The position numbers and the translations under genes were made by a program. This document shows, piece by piece, positions 53,101 through 61,094 of a stretch of DNA of 64,000 nt. The DNA is from Anaerolineales bacterium UBA6055 (GTDB taxonomy: Bacteria > Chloroflexota > Anaerolineae > Aggregatilineales > Phototrophicaceae). The notes beneath the pieces are model-generated. The model did no database searches. It saw nothing but the letters and a program-made list of their open reading frames with translations, and was not told where the DNA came from. The stretch spans positions 1 through 64,000 of the forward strand of contig DIYL01000005.1 of NCBI GenBank assembly GCA_002428985.1, written 5' to 3'. Position 1 is the first letter of the stretch. Every line of letters begins with the position of its first letter.

Positions 53101-55467
53101 GCGATTCATCAGTGGATGATCGGTCATATGAAGGCGGATACCATCGGAGGTTGGGTCTTCTGTATAGCTTAGACGGGTGGTATTGCGTAATTCTGCCCAT
53201 TCTGGTTTTGTGCCGATGATATAGTCATCAAAGACCCAGATTTGACCACCACGTGCATCGGTGATAACGACATCAATAATTGCATTGATGAGATCATCAT
53301 AACTGTTGGATTCGCTCAAATTACGGCTTAGCTCATACAAAACTTCTGTTTCGGATAAAACAACCTGTGTTTCTTGGAAGAGCCGTGCATTTTCAATGGA
53401 GATTGCCACACGTTCGGCAACTGCCCGCAGAATCGCTTGATCATCGTCCGAGAAATTTAGACCTTCAGGCGGGCTAGCTGCTAATGTACCGATGACTTGA
53501 CCACGGATACTGATCGGTGCAACAAGACTACCTTCTGGAATATCTGCTTCTGATGATGTCTCGATATCCATGAGGTTGTAGCTATAATTAATGTCTAAGC
53601 CCAGTGCCTGTTCAAGGTCACGCCATGCATCACGTGTAAGTTGGCGGTTCAGTGAGTTAATCTGATCAAAGCGTTGATTGGATTGTTCACGTAAGCGTAC
53701 ATTGTTAATTGCAACAGCAAGTTGATCGGCGATTAACTGGAACTTACCGACATCATTTTCATCGAAGATATTGGCTTCGGTTGATTGGATGTCGAGTGCG
53801 CCGATACAATCGTCGGCAATCACGAGCGGTAATGCCATTTCCGCGCGGGTTTCTGGGAGGAGTGGGTTAAACCCATGTCCGGTGCCTTCCATTGTGTCGT
53901 TGACAATGATGGGGCGGATTTGTCTGGTGACACGTCCAATCACGCTATCAGACCCAATCGCAAGTTTATGACCTTGTGCAATGAGTTGTTGTCCTGCTTC
54001 ACCACGACTATGGGTGAGAACAGCATTTACGCGTGCATCGTCAATTAGGAATACTTGCGCATGATAAAAGCCAAGCTCATTACAAATAAGTTCAATCGAC
54101 CGTTGGATGAGTGAGTCAATATTGTAAAGTGTTGCCGTCTCGCGCCCAATATTGGTGATAATCTGCATATCGCGGTTGTACTGTGTCGTTTGTTCGGCCA
54201 GATCGTTATTGAGTTGACTGATACGGTCTGAGAGCGTATTGAGCGCAGTCGAAATGGGTTGTGTTGTTGCTTCAGCATCTGTACTGAAGGGGGCGGGTAG
54301 TGTTGTGACATCTTGAACGACCGCCTCCCCGTATGTGATTTGTTGTGCTTGATTGCTGACATTATCAATTGGTGCGAGAGCTGATGTAATCAGACGATTT
54401 AGCGTATAAGTGAGTGCAATCAAGATTACAAGAGTTACACCAATAATAAAGAACATTGCAAAACCAACGCGTGTAAATAATGTGCTTTGGGGGTCTGTGA
54501 TGACAATACGCCATGTATTATTTGCACTATCGCCCGTACTAAATTCGCGAATTGTGTATAAAACCCCCTCTTGTGCTAGGAGTGATACATCTCGACCAGC
54601 AGTGTCGCTAATGAGATCGGTAATTGTGTCATGAAATGGGTTGGCTACGTTCTCAGTACCATCAGAGGCTAAACGAAGAAGGTAGTCTTGTGATGTGTCG
54701 CTACTACTTGCAACTACCCGATTGTTGTTGTCAACTAGGAAGAACTGCCGTTCTGGTGCAATTGCTCCTTCATTGAGGATGGGATTATTGATGAAATTGA
54801 ATAACTGATCAGCTGTGATGACAAAACGTACGGTGCCAAGTGGTGCACGCGGGTTGACCAAATCGAATACCGGCACATAGACACTAAAGACGGGTTGCAA
54901 CGGGATGATCGGTACACCAAATTCATCTTCCCTGAGAGTGATTTCGCTGATGTAAAAGTTGTCTGGTGAAAGTGCTTGCAGCGCAGCTTGAAAGGCTGTA
55001 CTTTCATTCAGTTCTGGCTGAGACCGAGGAACAAGATCGATACCAGAAATCTGTGTGATACCTCGTTCATTGGTGACTTCATTAAAGATTAGACTATTAC
55101 TTGTGATGTACTGTACTGCTAGATACTCACTTGGATTTAAGCGAATAATATCTGCAAATAATCCGTTGATCACACGCCCAACATCAATATTATTGACCAA
55201 GAGTTCATCCGCTTGTGAGCGTAAGACACGATTATTCGCGATCTCTTGATTTTCGCGCAATAAGAAGTTCAAATCGCCAGTGAGTTGCCCTTGCAATTGG
55301 CTATTGGCTTGATCGTGACTATTGATGATGTCCGATGTAATCGTGCTGTAAACAGATATACCAATCACGATGATGTATATCAGAAATGCAATGATGAGAA
55401 CGGGGATAATCCGCCTCAAAATGAGTTGTGCTAAGTTTGGATTTGAATCTTGTATACCTTGAAGCAT
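47191..55467 (-). CDS. Giant multi-GAF hybrid sensor histidine kinase (2758 residues)
   Basis: Domains in order: membrane helix 16-40; extracellular Cache-like sensor 41-333; helix 334-356; HAMP-like linker to about 430; GAF 1 (435-600, cassette with HSRGEAGQQL ... SVIGRV ... LPETRAEMALPL); shortened GAF (605-700, TRDAW start); GAFs about 705-890, 890-1060, 1060-1230; PAS about 1230-1370; GAFs about 1370-1530, 1530-1690, 1690-1870, 1870-2040 (second STGEAG cassette), 2040-2205; HisKA with MSHELRTPL (His2221); HATPase about 2320-2440 (NLVSNAAKFT, DTGIGI, GGTGLGL); receiver 1 at 2511-2629 (Asp2561; Arg in place of the usual Lys: INRPFT); receiver 2 at 2630-2758 (Asp2682 in ILDLRMP). It would integrate many signals and feed phosphoryl groups to its receivers or to the receiver of the next gene, 8 nt downstream. 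No GAF shows a bilin-type Cys-His. Confidence 0.92.
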   Translation of the reverse strand: MLQGIQDSNPNLAQLILRRIIPVLIIAFLIYIIVIGISVYSTITSDIINSHDQANSQLQGQLTGDLNFLLRENQEIANNRVLRSQADELLVNNIDVGRVINGLFADIIRLNPSEYLAVQYITSNSLIFNEVTNERGITQISGIDLVPRSQPELNESTAFQAALQALSPDNFYISEITLREDEFGVPIIPLQPVFSVYVPVFDLVNPRAPLGTVRFVITADQLFNFINNPILNEGAIAPERQFFLVDNNNRVVASSSDTSQDYLLRLASDGTENVANPFHDTITDLISDTAGRDVSLLAQEGVLYTIREFSTGDSANNTWRIVITDPQSTLFTRVGFAMFFIIGVTLVILIALTYTLNRLITSALAPIDNVSNQAQQITYGEAVVQDVTTLPAPFSTDAEATTQPISTALNTLSDRISQLNNDLAEQTTQYNRDMQIITNIGRETATLYNIDSLIQRSIELICNELGFYHAQVFLIDDARVNAVLTHSRGEAGQQLIAQGHKLAIGSDSVIGRVTRQIRPIIVNDTMEGTGHGFNPLLPETRAEMALPLVIADDCIGALDIQSTEANIFDENDVGKFQLIADQLAVAINNVRLREQSNQRFDQINSLNRQLTRDAWRDLEQALGLDINYSYNLMDIETSSEADIPEGSLVAPISIRGQVIGTLAASPPEGLNFSDDDQAILRAVAERVAISIENARLFQETQVVLSETEVLYELSRNLSESNSYDDLINAIIDVVITDARGGQIWVFDDYIIGTKPEWAELRNTTRLSYTEDPTSDGIRLHMTDHPLMNRLTGSSIVTIPDITIDPDMDNKLTQLATEMNARSLVFIPLNMRGQWKGFILIYFDQVHNYTDRENRIYNALIDQAGVAIDNRLLLEQTENALERNEKLYASSRIINTAQSLQDLVYAAVVTTSTTQVDFWLGIFQNDNEESPWSDRIQIVARSEMGNIVSADDYYQVDIPPESPMRQREPEIVTDNLANSWMWDTSHAFISAFPLFSDNNPLAIFFIVSYENYQLSQEDYEVYLALTGQMSTQIQNSRLLQQTEVALAETQRLYIASRAIAGATDIDGIFESAAGHLALPFMQSSVNQRVLISLIEAHPNPTPSANQMRYRFQWTSDANVPFEVPTGAIVPADQAPFAQLFDGRATSLHFNNIEQDLQDNPNVQQVLLQDGGQSAVISVLQTRQNWYGVLICKSSETNAFDDRYVEFVQAVANQIAIGIENQILFNAAQSERERLQTILSTLPTGVMVLDPQSFVPLLVNDSTQALLGNAIDISQPFSPETYNLFRTDSDEMYRMEDLPVYVAAETGENYMADDVALIADGYRIELLLNAAPIFDNFGNQTAIVVAVQDISNIRNLEQTLQQNLRETVSLYETQRSVSQAETLDDLLDTIMIQLLLLQPDDALILIQNEQTNSLELARHMTNTLDDIRGIKPLLPKSGSLNIANIDTHPDITPESKFILDKLNAKSVLILTLTVPSRSTALGWFILTGNSANYFNLEAERALTNLTDMARTEIDNRYLVQSSQDALQETQVLYASTTMITRANDLEELGQAIQQSIMALQPDMYAAYISIEPGKVTTMFNVGFEDSVENGMDMDILRTATLPDRDSVYISDITRTTHGEFEQELLKGSGIKSFTAVNLRMKGEDSGRVLLGFSEHRQFSEGQIRYLSSIADSSSVVIDNQALIVQQRATLQETSILYQSSRALTDATSSHQIIDVVVNYLIGPHVNQVFVALLNTRFWDTPGATVEVEAGWQADGGVNLEGVTLSADQFPAWEQLASQSVIIIGDIHDESLDLDIMQRTSIESLDTRSLVVIPLRVSNRSIGSIWIGSREPFNYTDADARIYQSFAESASLSLEASYLFAQTEHRARQLETSAEVGQSIGQLLELDILLPQVVDLIRDRFGYDHVQVFLMDNRNQFAELKASTGEAGRQLLANNHRLERGSTSVIGQVTELGEPSIALDTADANVVHQPNQFLPLTRSEMALPLMVKGKIVGALDVQSNQPNAFTEEDVRALTTLSGQIAIAIDNANLYNEIERRASDIELLFDVTVLATASDTMEEALQAVTDKLYEAFLASSAVFYLPRQEKRQTILYPVALSGSEQPLSELSQVIVGDPENLIGVVGSTLNSQLITNLSNEARYLPISTNSGAAMIVPIIAGDRIIGLVAIEHEDINAFSREDLQVVIALAGSLSAVVQNSMLLDELQQSNEQLREVDRLKSQFLANMSHELRTPLNSIIGFSRVMLKGIDGALTEMQEQDLTTIYNSGQHLLNLINDILDQAKIESGKMDLKFAHFGVKTMIESVKSIGIGLVKEKHIDLFTDIESGLPQAYGDEFRTRQVLLNLVSNAAKFTQDGNITIRAYTVDVDGSEKPYVRIDVVDTGIGIDPKDIPLLFETFRQVDSSLTRTVGGTGLGLPLSKSLAEMQGGELLVESAVGEGSTFSITLPIEEVISQEEANELDPNDSHTKSPEFDTNQILKKPDTQTSRPTITTQAVPPEPASQPIDKRVITQTMKQTTKREILLIEDNKDMVDQFRRLLQREGFEVQTADHPAYAEAMVSNLRPTVLIMDVNFSDGQGWNILENLKQRDDTFDIPIVVCSVNPESEKAYQMGAHAFINRPFTNEEIVEAVLDAEKESQRERILIIDDQADSIRLLEGLLNEQGNYRIFSADNGTEGISLVARRRPDLIILDLRMPGMDGFAVLQELRSNPETAEIPVMIVTGEVDLSADEQQQLANVHILHKTNISEEEFEQFVNDVRQHLDKDNGS

Positions 55468-55494
55468 AGAAATAATCCTCGTTTATTAACGCTT

Positions 55495-57768
55495 CTACTG
55501 TTCATCATCGGATGGTCTATGACCATTGCCATTTGAATGTCCGTTGGAGTCGGATTGATGTAACTGGATATTAACATGTGGGGCACGTAATACTTGTCCC
55601 ACTTCTTGAATTGCTGTCTGCAAAATCCGTTCAATGTCGGTTTGTTCACTGATTTTTGCAGTGATCGAGTTAATGATACGTTCATTGGTTGCGGTTTGGC
55701 GACCAGCTTGAACCAAACGTGCGTTGTCTAGACTGACGGCTAGGCGACTTGCCAACTCTTCTGCCAGTAGAATACGGTTACTGTTAAAGTCTTGATTGAG
55801 GATTTCCCATTCAATGACACCAAGTATCTGAGTACGAATACGAATCGGTAACGCAACTGGAATTGTATTGCGTTCTGTGAGATCACCTACGGCGATTTGC
55901 TGTGTATTCAGCGCTTGTTGTCGTAACGCTGAGAAATCGTATACAACGCGAGCCCCAGCTTGGTTAACGATTTCATTTGCCCGTTGTGTAGACATAAAAT
56001 CTAACCAATTATATTCGCTACGTTGGCGATTTATATTTTCAAATTCTTGTAAGCGCTGTTGTACTTGTGTGTATAGGCGCGAGTTTTCAATTGCAATTGC
56101 AATTTGGTTTGCCATCGTTTCTAGAATCGCGATTGCATCTTCATCAAAGCTATCACGTTGAACACTCTGCAAATCTAACGCGCCGATGACTTGTGAACCA
56201 ATTCGTAAAGGAATTGCAAGCTCTGCGCGGGTATTCTGTAATAACTCGTTGCGTCGATGGACTTCACTAGATGCTGTATCACGGGCAACAATTGTCTGAT
56301 TTTGTTGTGTGACCTGACCGATAACGCTCAAGCTACCAACGCCCAAACGATGCCCTGATGCTAATAGTTTTTCTCCGGCTTCGCCTGTACTGGCTTTGAG
56401 AACCGCGTAATTTCCTTCAATTAGGAAAATTTGTGCATGATAAATAGCATCAAATCGCTCTTGAAGCAAATCGACAACTTGATCCATGAGGCGATCTAGA
56501 TTTGTCTCTGAAATCGCAACACGTCCAATCTCTTGGGTGACTTGTAAATCGCGTGAACGTGTTTGTGTTCGGTTGGCCATATCGGTAGTTAAGTCATTCA
56601 GTTGGTGGCGCATTTCGATAACTGTTTGAGCGAGTTCACCGACTTCGTCATCACCTGTATTGATTGGGAAAGATGATCTGAAATCGCCACCTGTGATTGC
56701 ACGAATCGCATTGGTTGTAATTCTGATTGGTCGAACATAGAGCTGATTGATAAGCGCAACTGCCATGACCAAAAAGAAGATTTCCAAGAGTAGGGTAGGA
56801 CCTGCGGTGTTGATCACTGATGTTGCAATATCCTGTAGCGCGATACGTTCATCAAGCTCGACAACGAAGATAACATCATTGCGGAAGTCATCAAAGATAG
56901 GGGTGTAATACCCGATCACCTGACGATCCCCTGATTGATAGGATACTGCTTGGGGCAGTTGATCTGAAGAACGCGTTGCTTGTGTATTTAAGTTAATTTG
57001 ATCGTTTGTCGTTGACGGTAGTGATATGGCAATATCACTATTGGTTGGACTGGCGACAAAGCTGTAAATATCATTGTTGATACCAGACAACTGGATGTTG
57101 CTTAGAATGACGCTGACATTATTCAGCTCTACTACAAGGGTGCCAAAAAAATTGTCATTACGTGTTACCGCTAAAATCAATTGTAATGATAAACGATTGT
57201 CAACTTGCTCAACAACGAGGTCAACTCTTCGGTCAATGCTATCCGTAGAGCCTAATATTTGCCCTGCACGATGTGCTGGACTATCGGATACATCAACATA
57301 TTGGGCTGGTTCAACATCAAACCGTGGCTCGATTACGTTTGTGACATTCGCAATGACTTGTCCATTTACATCAATGAGCCATGCTTGCCGGAACAGCGTG
57401 GGAGCAAGATCCAAAAGATCTGATTTTAGAGCAATTTCCGCTGCACTTTGGGCTTGGGTTGCCTCGACATCAAAGTTTTCAGTATTTGGGTCGGAACGGG
57501 TTAGCCACTGGATGGTGGATAAATATGGGATAGTTACTTCTGGGAATTGCTCAACAATTGCGAGTGCCGTTGAAAAGTCTTCATCAATAGCATCTCGTTG
57601 ACGCAAGGCACTTTCGGTCACGACCTGTTGAAATGCTTGACGATTGACATCACTAAATGTTTGAATATTCAATGGTGTGTTAATGATGTTCAAACTAATC
57701 AACACCATAAGCATGATGATGAAGATTTTGACATTAATTGACCACGAGGAAACTTTCAATAGGTTCAT
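55495..57768 (-). CDS. Membrane GAF sensor protein without output domain (Cache-HAMP-GAF-GAF)
   Basis: 757 residues. Membrane helix 13-30, extracellular Cache-like region 31-320, helix 323-344, HAMP 342-395, GAF with the cassette STGEAGEKLL ... RLGVGSLSVIGQVT ... RAELAIPLRIGSQVIGAL (about 410-580), a shortened GAF starting SEYNWLDFMS (about 595-700), and a final piece resembling only the first helix and strand of a GAF (about 712-750) followed by a His/Asn/Gly-rich tail. No kinase, cyclase, HTH or phosphatase domain. Its plan matches the first ~700 residues of the giant kinase, 27 nt downstream. The start overlaps the neighbouring stop by 4 nt (ATGA). Confidence 0.87.
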   Translation of the reverse strand: MNLLKVSSWSINVKIFIIMLMVLISLNIINTPLNIQTFSDVNRQAFQQVVTESALRQRDAIDEDFSTALAIVEQFPEVTIPYLSTIQWLTRSDPNTENFDVEATQAQSAAEIALKSDLLDLAPTLFRQAWLIDVNGQVIANVTNVIEPRFDVEPAQYVDVSDSPAHRAGQILGSTDSIDRRVDLVVEQVDNRLSLQLILAVTRNDNFFGTLVVELNNVSVILSNIQLSGINNDIYSFVASPTNSDIAISLPSTTNDQINLNTQATRSSDQLPQAVSYQSGDRQVIGYYTPIFDDFRNDVIFVVELDERIALQDIATSVINTAGPTLLLEIFFLVMAVALINQLYVRPIRITTNAIRAITGGDFRSSFPINTGDDEVGELAQTVIEMRHQLNDLTTDMANRTQTRSRDLQVTQEIGRVAISETNLDRLMDQVVDLLQERFDAIYHAQIFLIEGNYAVLKASTGEAGEKLLASGHRLGVGSLSVIGQVTQQNQTIVARDTASSEVHRRNELLQNTRAELAIPLRIGSQVIGALDLQSVQRDSFDEDAIAILETMANQIAIAIENSRLYTQVQQRLQEFENINRQRSEYNWLDFMSTQRANEIVNQAGARVVYDFSALRQQALNTQQIAVGDLTERNTIPVALPIRIRTQILGVIEWEILNQDFNSNRILLAEELASRLAVSLDNARLVQAGRQTATNERIINSITAKISEQTDIERILQTAIQEVGQVLRAPHVNIQLHQSDSNGHSNGNGHRPSDDEQ

Positions 57769-59426
57769 GTGGCATCCTCTCGTTGTGGAGTCTTAGCTGG
57801 CTGTATAGATTGGGGTTGTAGATAGATACGTGTCGAAACGGCACCGAGGGCTTCATTAAAGCGATCAACTGCTGTTTGGAGCACACTTTGTACATCTGTT
57901 GAACCCAGCAAAACGCTACCAATTTCGTTGGCTGTACTTTCACGTTGTGCTTGTATCTGTGTTTGTTCAAGTAGGCGTTTATTATCTAGAGCGAGTGCAA
58001 GGCGTTCAGTTACGCTACGAATAAATTCCAGTTTGCGGTCTGTAATTGGGATTTCTTTGGGGATTTTGAAACCGATAACGCCAACAACCGTTTCACGGAA
58101 TTGAATTGGTATGACAACATTTTGGGCGTCATCTATTGTTTCAATCATCACTTCCCCATGTTCAAAAGCTGGACGTAGGTCTGCGGGAATATCGCCAATA
58201 GATAGATCACTCACTTGGTGTTTTTCGTTAATATCATAACCGACAGAACTGAGACCACGTTGTTCTAAGTAGGACTCCCAATCGCTGACGATGCCGTCTG
58301 TCTGGTTGCTTTGTAGATTGTCGATTTGGATGCGTTGTTGACTAATAATATTCTGCTGATCTTGAATATCGTTACGCAGTGTTGTTACTGTTTGTTGGTA
58401 GATTAGTTCACTAGCAATGCGATCAATAAATAGTTCCAAGACGGCAACGACTTCAGGTTTGATAGTCTCTGCACTTTCGGTTTGAATGTCAAATAGTGCA
58501 ACAAGTTGGTTAAAGTGTTGTGCCGGGATTATTGCACCACTGCTGGATGCTGGGAGTAAATGTGCTGATAGGTTACCAACGTCTTGTGGTGTGACGAGTT
58601 GGGGTTGACCTGTGTTGATGGCGACTTGGAAAGCACTAGTTGATGTGAAATTGAAGATTGTTGTTTGTGCGATACGCTCAACACCGATACTACTGTAATA
58701 GACGTTTGTTGGCTCTTGTTTATCATTCAACATCACAACACGGATGTAACTGTATTCAAGTGTGTTCCGGAGATGATTGATAGCGTTCGAAATAATAACT
58801 TCCGAGTCAGCCGTATCGTCTATAAGGCGTTCGTGTTGTTGGATTTTTGTTGCTTTGCGAATTAAATCTCCAGCGCCTCGTGTAATATTCTCCAGAGTAC
58901 TATTGAATGTTGCTAGAGATACGCTAGTACCAAACAGGATTAATACAATGACCACTGCGTCATTGAACTCTATGATATTTGAAGGATCAATGATAGGGAT
59001 ACGTAAGGCAATGAGTGACGTAATTATAGCGACACTAAATAACTCCAAACGGCTGAGTAAAATGCCAGTCAGTATGGTTGGCAAGATGAGACTGGTTAGT
59101 TGTGATGGATTGGGTACGACAACCTGTACAAAAACAGTTGGAATTGCAATCAGCCCGATAAACATGCGAGATACCCATATAACATGTCCACGTTGAATGA
59201 GCCAATAAAATATGATGCCTGCTGCTAATGTAATTGGGGTAAAAATCTGCCGTAGACCAAATTGCCCATTCAACATACCGGGTATGCTGATTAATGCCGT
59301 CCATATAATCGAGATGATGACCATTAGCACAACAATATACAGCAAGCGCTGTGCGCGTTGTTGGGTAATAATGTCGTCGTACTCAATATTTAATGTCAAA
59401 AACCGTTGTAAAAATCCAGGTATCAT
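57765..59426 (-). CDS. Multi-pass membrane GAF sensor protein without output domain
   Basis: 553 residues. About six membrane helices in residues 27-172, a linker helix, a divergent GAF (about 200-355) that lacks the STGEAG cassette of the sister proteins, a coiled coil (about 355-385: TLRNDIQDQQNIISQQRIQI), a shortened GAF (SDWESYLEQRG start, about 390-495) and a terminal GAF-start stub (STANEIGSVLLGSTDVQSVL ..., about 505-545). Both ends overlap neighbouring genes by 4 nt (ATGA), so translation is coupled on both sides. Confidence 0.85.
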   Translation of the reverse strand: MIPGFLQRFLTLNIEYDDIITQQRAQRLLYIVVLMVIISIIWTALISIPGMLNGQFGLRQIFTPITLAAGIIFYWLIQRGHVIWVSRMFIGLIAIPTVFVQVVVPNPSQLTSLILPTILTGILLSRLELFSVAIITSLIALRIPIIDPSNIIEFNDAVVIVLILFGTSVSLATFNSTLENITRGAGDLIRKATKIQQHERLIDDTADSEVIISNAINHLRNTLEYSYIRVVMLNDKQEPTNVYYSSIGVERIAQTTIFNFTSTSAFQVAINTGQPQLVTPQDVGNLSAHLLPASSSGAIIPAQHFNQLVALFDIQTESAETIKPEVVAVLELFIDRIASELIYQQTVTTLRNDIQDQQNIISQQRIQIDNLQSNQTDGIVSDWESYLEQRGLSSVGYDINEKHQVSDLSIGDIPADLRPAFEHGEVMIETIDDAQNVVIPIQFRETVVGVIGFKIPKEIPITDRKLEFIRSVTERLALALDNKRLLEQTQIQAQRESTANEIGSVLLGSTDVQSVLQTAVDRFNEALGAVSTRIYLQPQSIQPAKTPQREDAT

Positions 59427-61057
59427 GAGGGTGTCCCTCCATTCCCATTGTGATGATGCGTAGATGAGCCATTCGGTGCGGTAATACCAAGACGAATCGA
59501 CCCTTTTTCTGCGCCAAGTGATTGTTGGAGTTTTTCTAATGTGATGTGTAGAAGCTCGTCAATTGTAACAGCTGTTTCATAGCTTGAGACAATCTCATTA
59601 ATTTGTTGCTCTTGAACCGAGGCTTCTTGTGCCTCTTCAAAAAGTCGCGCACTTTCCAGACTAATGGCTAGACGTTGGCCAATAGCTTGTATCATTTCGA
59701 TGGTGTCTTTTTCGCTGGAATTGCTATCTACAGTTACTTCGATTGCTCCAAGCACCTGTCCGCGCAACAAAATTGGTATAGCAATCTGCTTGTCGTCATC
59801 GCTGTCTTGCGTTTGCGGTTGCTGGCTCATGGTTGCTTCGGTCATTATATCTGTCCACTCGGCATTTGGTGCGAAATTGTTTTGGGTCAATGTCACACCA
59901 TCAATATAGGTTTGTCCTAAATATCGATCCCATGATTGTTGTGTCAGCGTACGGTTGAGGCGATCAACCTCACGCAAATTGGTTTCGTAGTCAAATAGAA
60001 TACGTTTGTTTTCTTGAATATTGCGTTGGGCTTCCTCAAATAGACGTGCATTACGAATTGCGACTGCAAGCTGGTTGGCAATAATTTGTAGGGCTTGAAT
60101 ATCAATCGGTTGGAAGGCATCAGGATTGACACTTTGTACATCCAACGCGCCGATAATGTTCCCTGCATCGATGAGGGGGAGTGCTAGTTCGGCACGGGTA
60201 TCGGGTAGCAATTCATTTAAAGCATGAACGGTGTCGGAATCGGTATTCTGTGAGACAACAGGTTCACCAACTTGAGAAACCCGACCGATAACACTTTTTG
60301 ACCCGACCGGTAAGCGGTGGTTGCGTGCCAATAATTGTTTCCCTGCTTCTCCAGTACTTGCAACTAGATTTGCATATTCATAACGATCATCAATCAGGAA
60401 GACCTGCGCATGGTAAAAGTTAAACTCCTGACGCACCGTATTGATGGTGTTATCTAGAAGTTGTTGTAGATCTAGGTCGGCGTTGATCGATTGCCCGATG
60501 TTAGAGCTTGCTTGTAGTAGACTATTGGTGCGACGTGCTGTAATTGTAACATTTTCAAAGCGACTAACCACATAAAATACGAGTATAGCTAAGCTGATCT
60601 CGAGAATAGTGGTGAGTGGGAAAGTAATATCCCCAGTTGAATGATAGAGGAAGATATTCCAAACTGCTACAAATACGCAAGAGGCGACAACTGTTGGTAG
60701 GCGCGTAATAATTGCTGCAGAAACGAGAAGCAAGATTTCTACTATAATTTGAAACTGGCTTTCTGTGTCGATTACAAACAGTATAACCAAAATATACATG
60801 ATAATGGGGATGTGTTTGGCTATTGTCGGTAAGAAGTTTTGTCGCAACATGACAAATGCAAGTATACTTAGAATAGATGCACCTACAGGTACAAAATTAG
60901 TATTTTCTGCACCTACTGTTGCGACTGCAATAATATTGATGAGAATAGCTGTAAATGCTAAGATCGCGAGCAAACCCATTGCAATTTGACGGCGTATATC
61001 CTCAATGCCGATGGCATCATATTGCCCTTGTAAGTTTGTTTGTCCAAATTGTAACAT
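59423..61057 (-). CDS. Multi-pass membrane GAF sensor protein without output domain
   Basis: 544 residues. About six membrane helices (residues 24-165), GAF with the full cassette (FYHAQVFLIDD, STGEAGKQLL, HRLPVGSKSVIGRVS, LPDTRAELALPL, IIGALDVQS; about 180-350), a shortened GAF starting with TLTQQSWDRYLG (about 375-475), and a C-terminal GAF-start stub (INEIVSSYETAVTIDELL ..., about 495-535) with a His/Asn/Gly tail. Gap of 37 nt to the gene transcribed before it, 4-nt overlap with the one after. Confidence 0.85.
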   Translation of the reverse strand: MLQFGQTNLQGQYDAIGIEDIRRQIAMGLLAILAFTAILINIIAVATVGAENTNFVPVGASILSILAFVMLRQNFLPTIAKHIPIIMYILVILFVIDTESQFQIIVEILLLVSAAIITRLPTVVASCVFVAVWNIFLYHSTGDITFPLTTILEISLAILVFYVVSRFENVTITARRTNSLLQASSNIGQSINADLDLQQLLDNTINTVRQEFNFYHAQVFLIDDRYEYANLVASTGEAGKQLLARNHRLPVGSKSVIGRVSQVGEPVVSQNTDSDTVHALNELLPDTRAELALPLIDAGNIIGALDVQSVNPDAFQPIDIQALQIIANQLAVAIRNARLFEEAQRNIQENKRILFDYETNLREVDRLNRTLTQQSWDRYLGQTYIDGVTLTQNNFAPNAEWTDIMTEATMSQQPQTQDSDDDKQIAIPILLRGQVLGAIEVTVDSNSSEKDTIEMIQAIGQRLAISLESARLFEEAQEASVQEQQINEIVSSYETAVTIDELLHITLEKLQQSLGAEKGSIRLGITAPNGSSTHHHNGNGGTPS

Positions 61058-61094
61058 TGTCTATGTCTCACTCAAGTTTTTTATCGTAGTCAAT

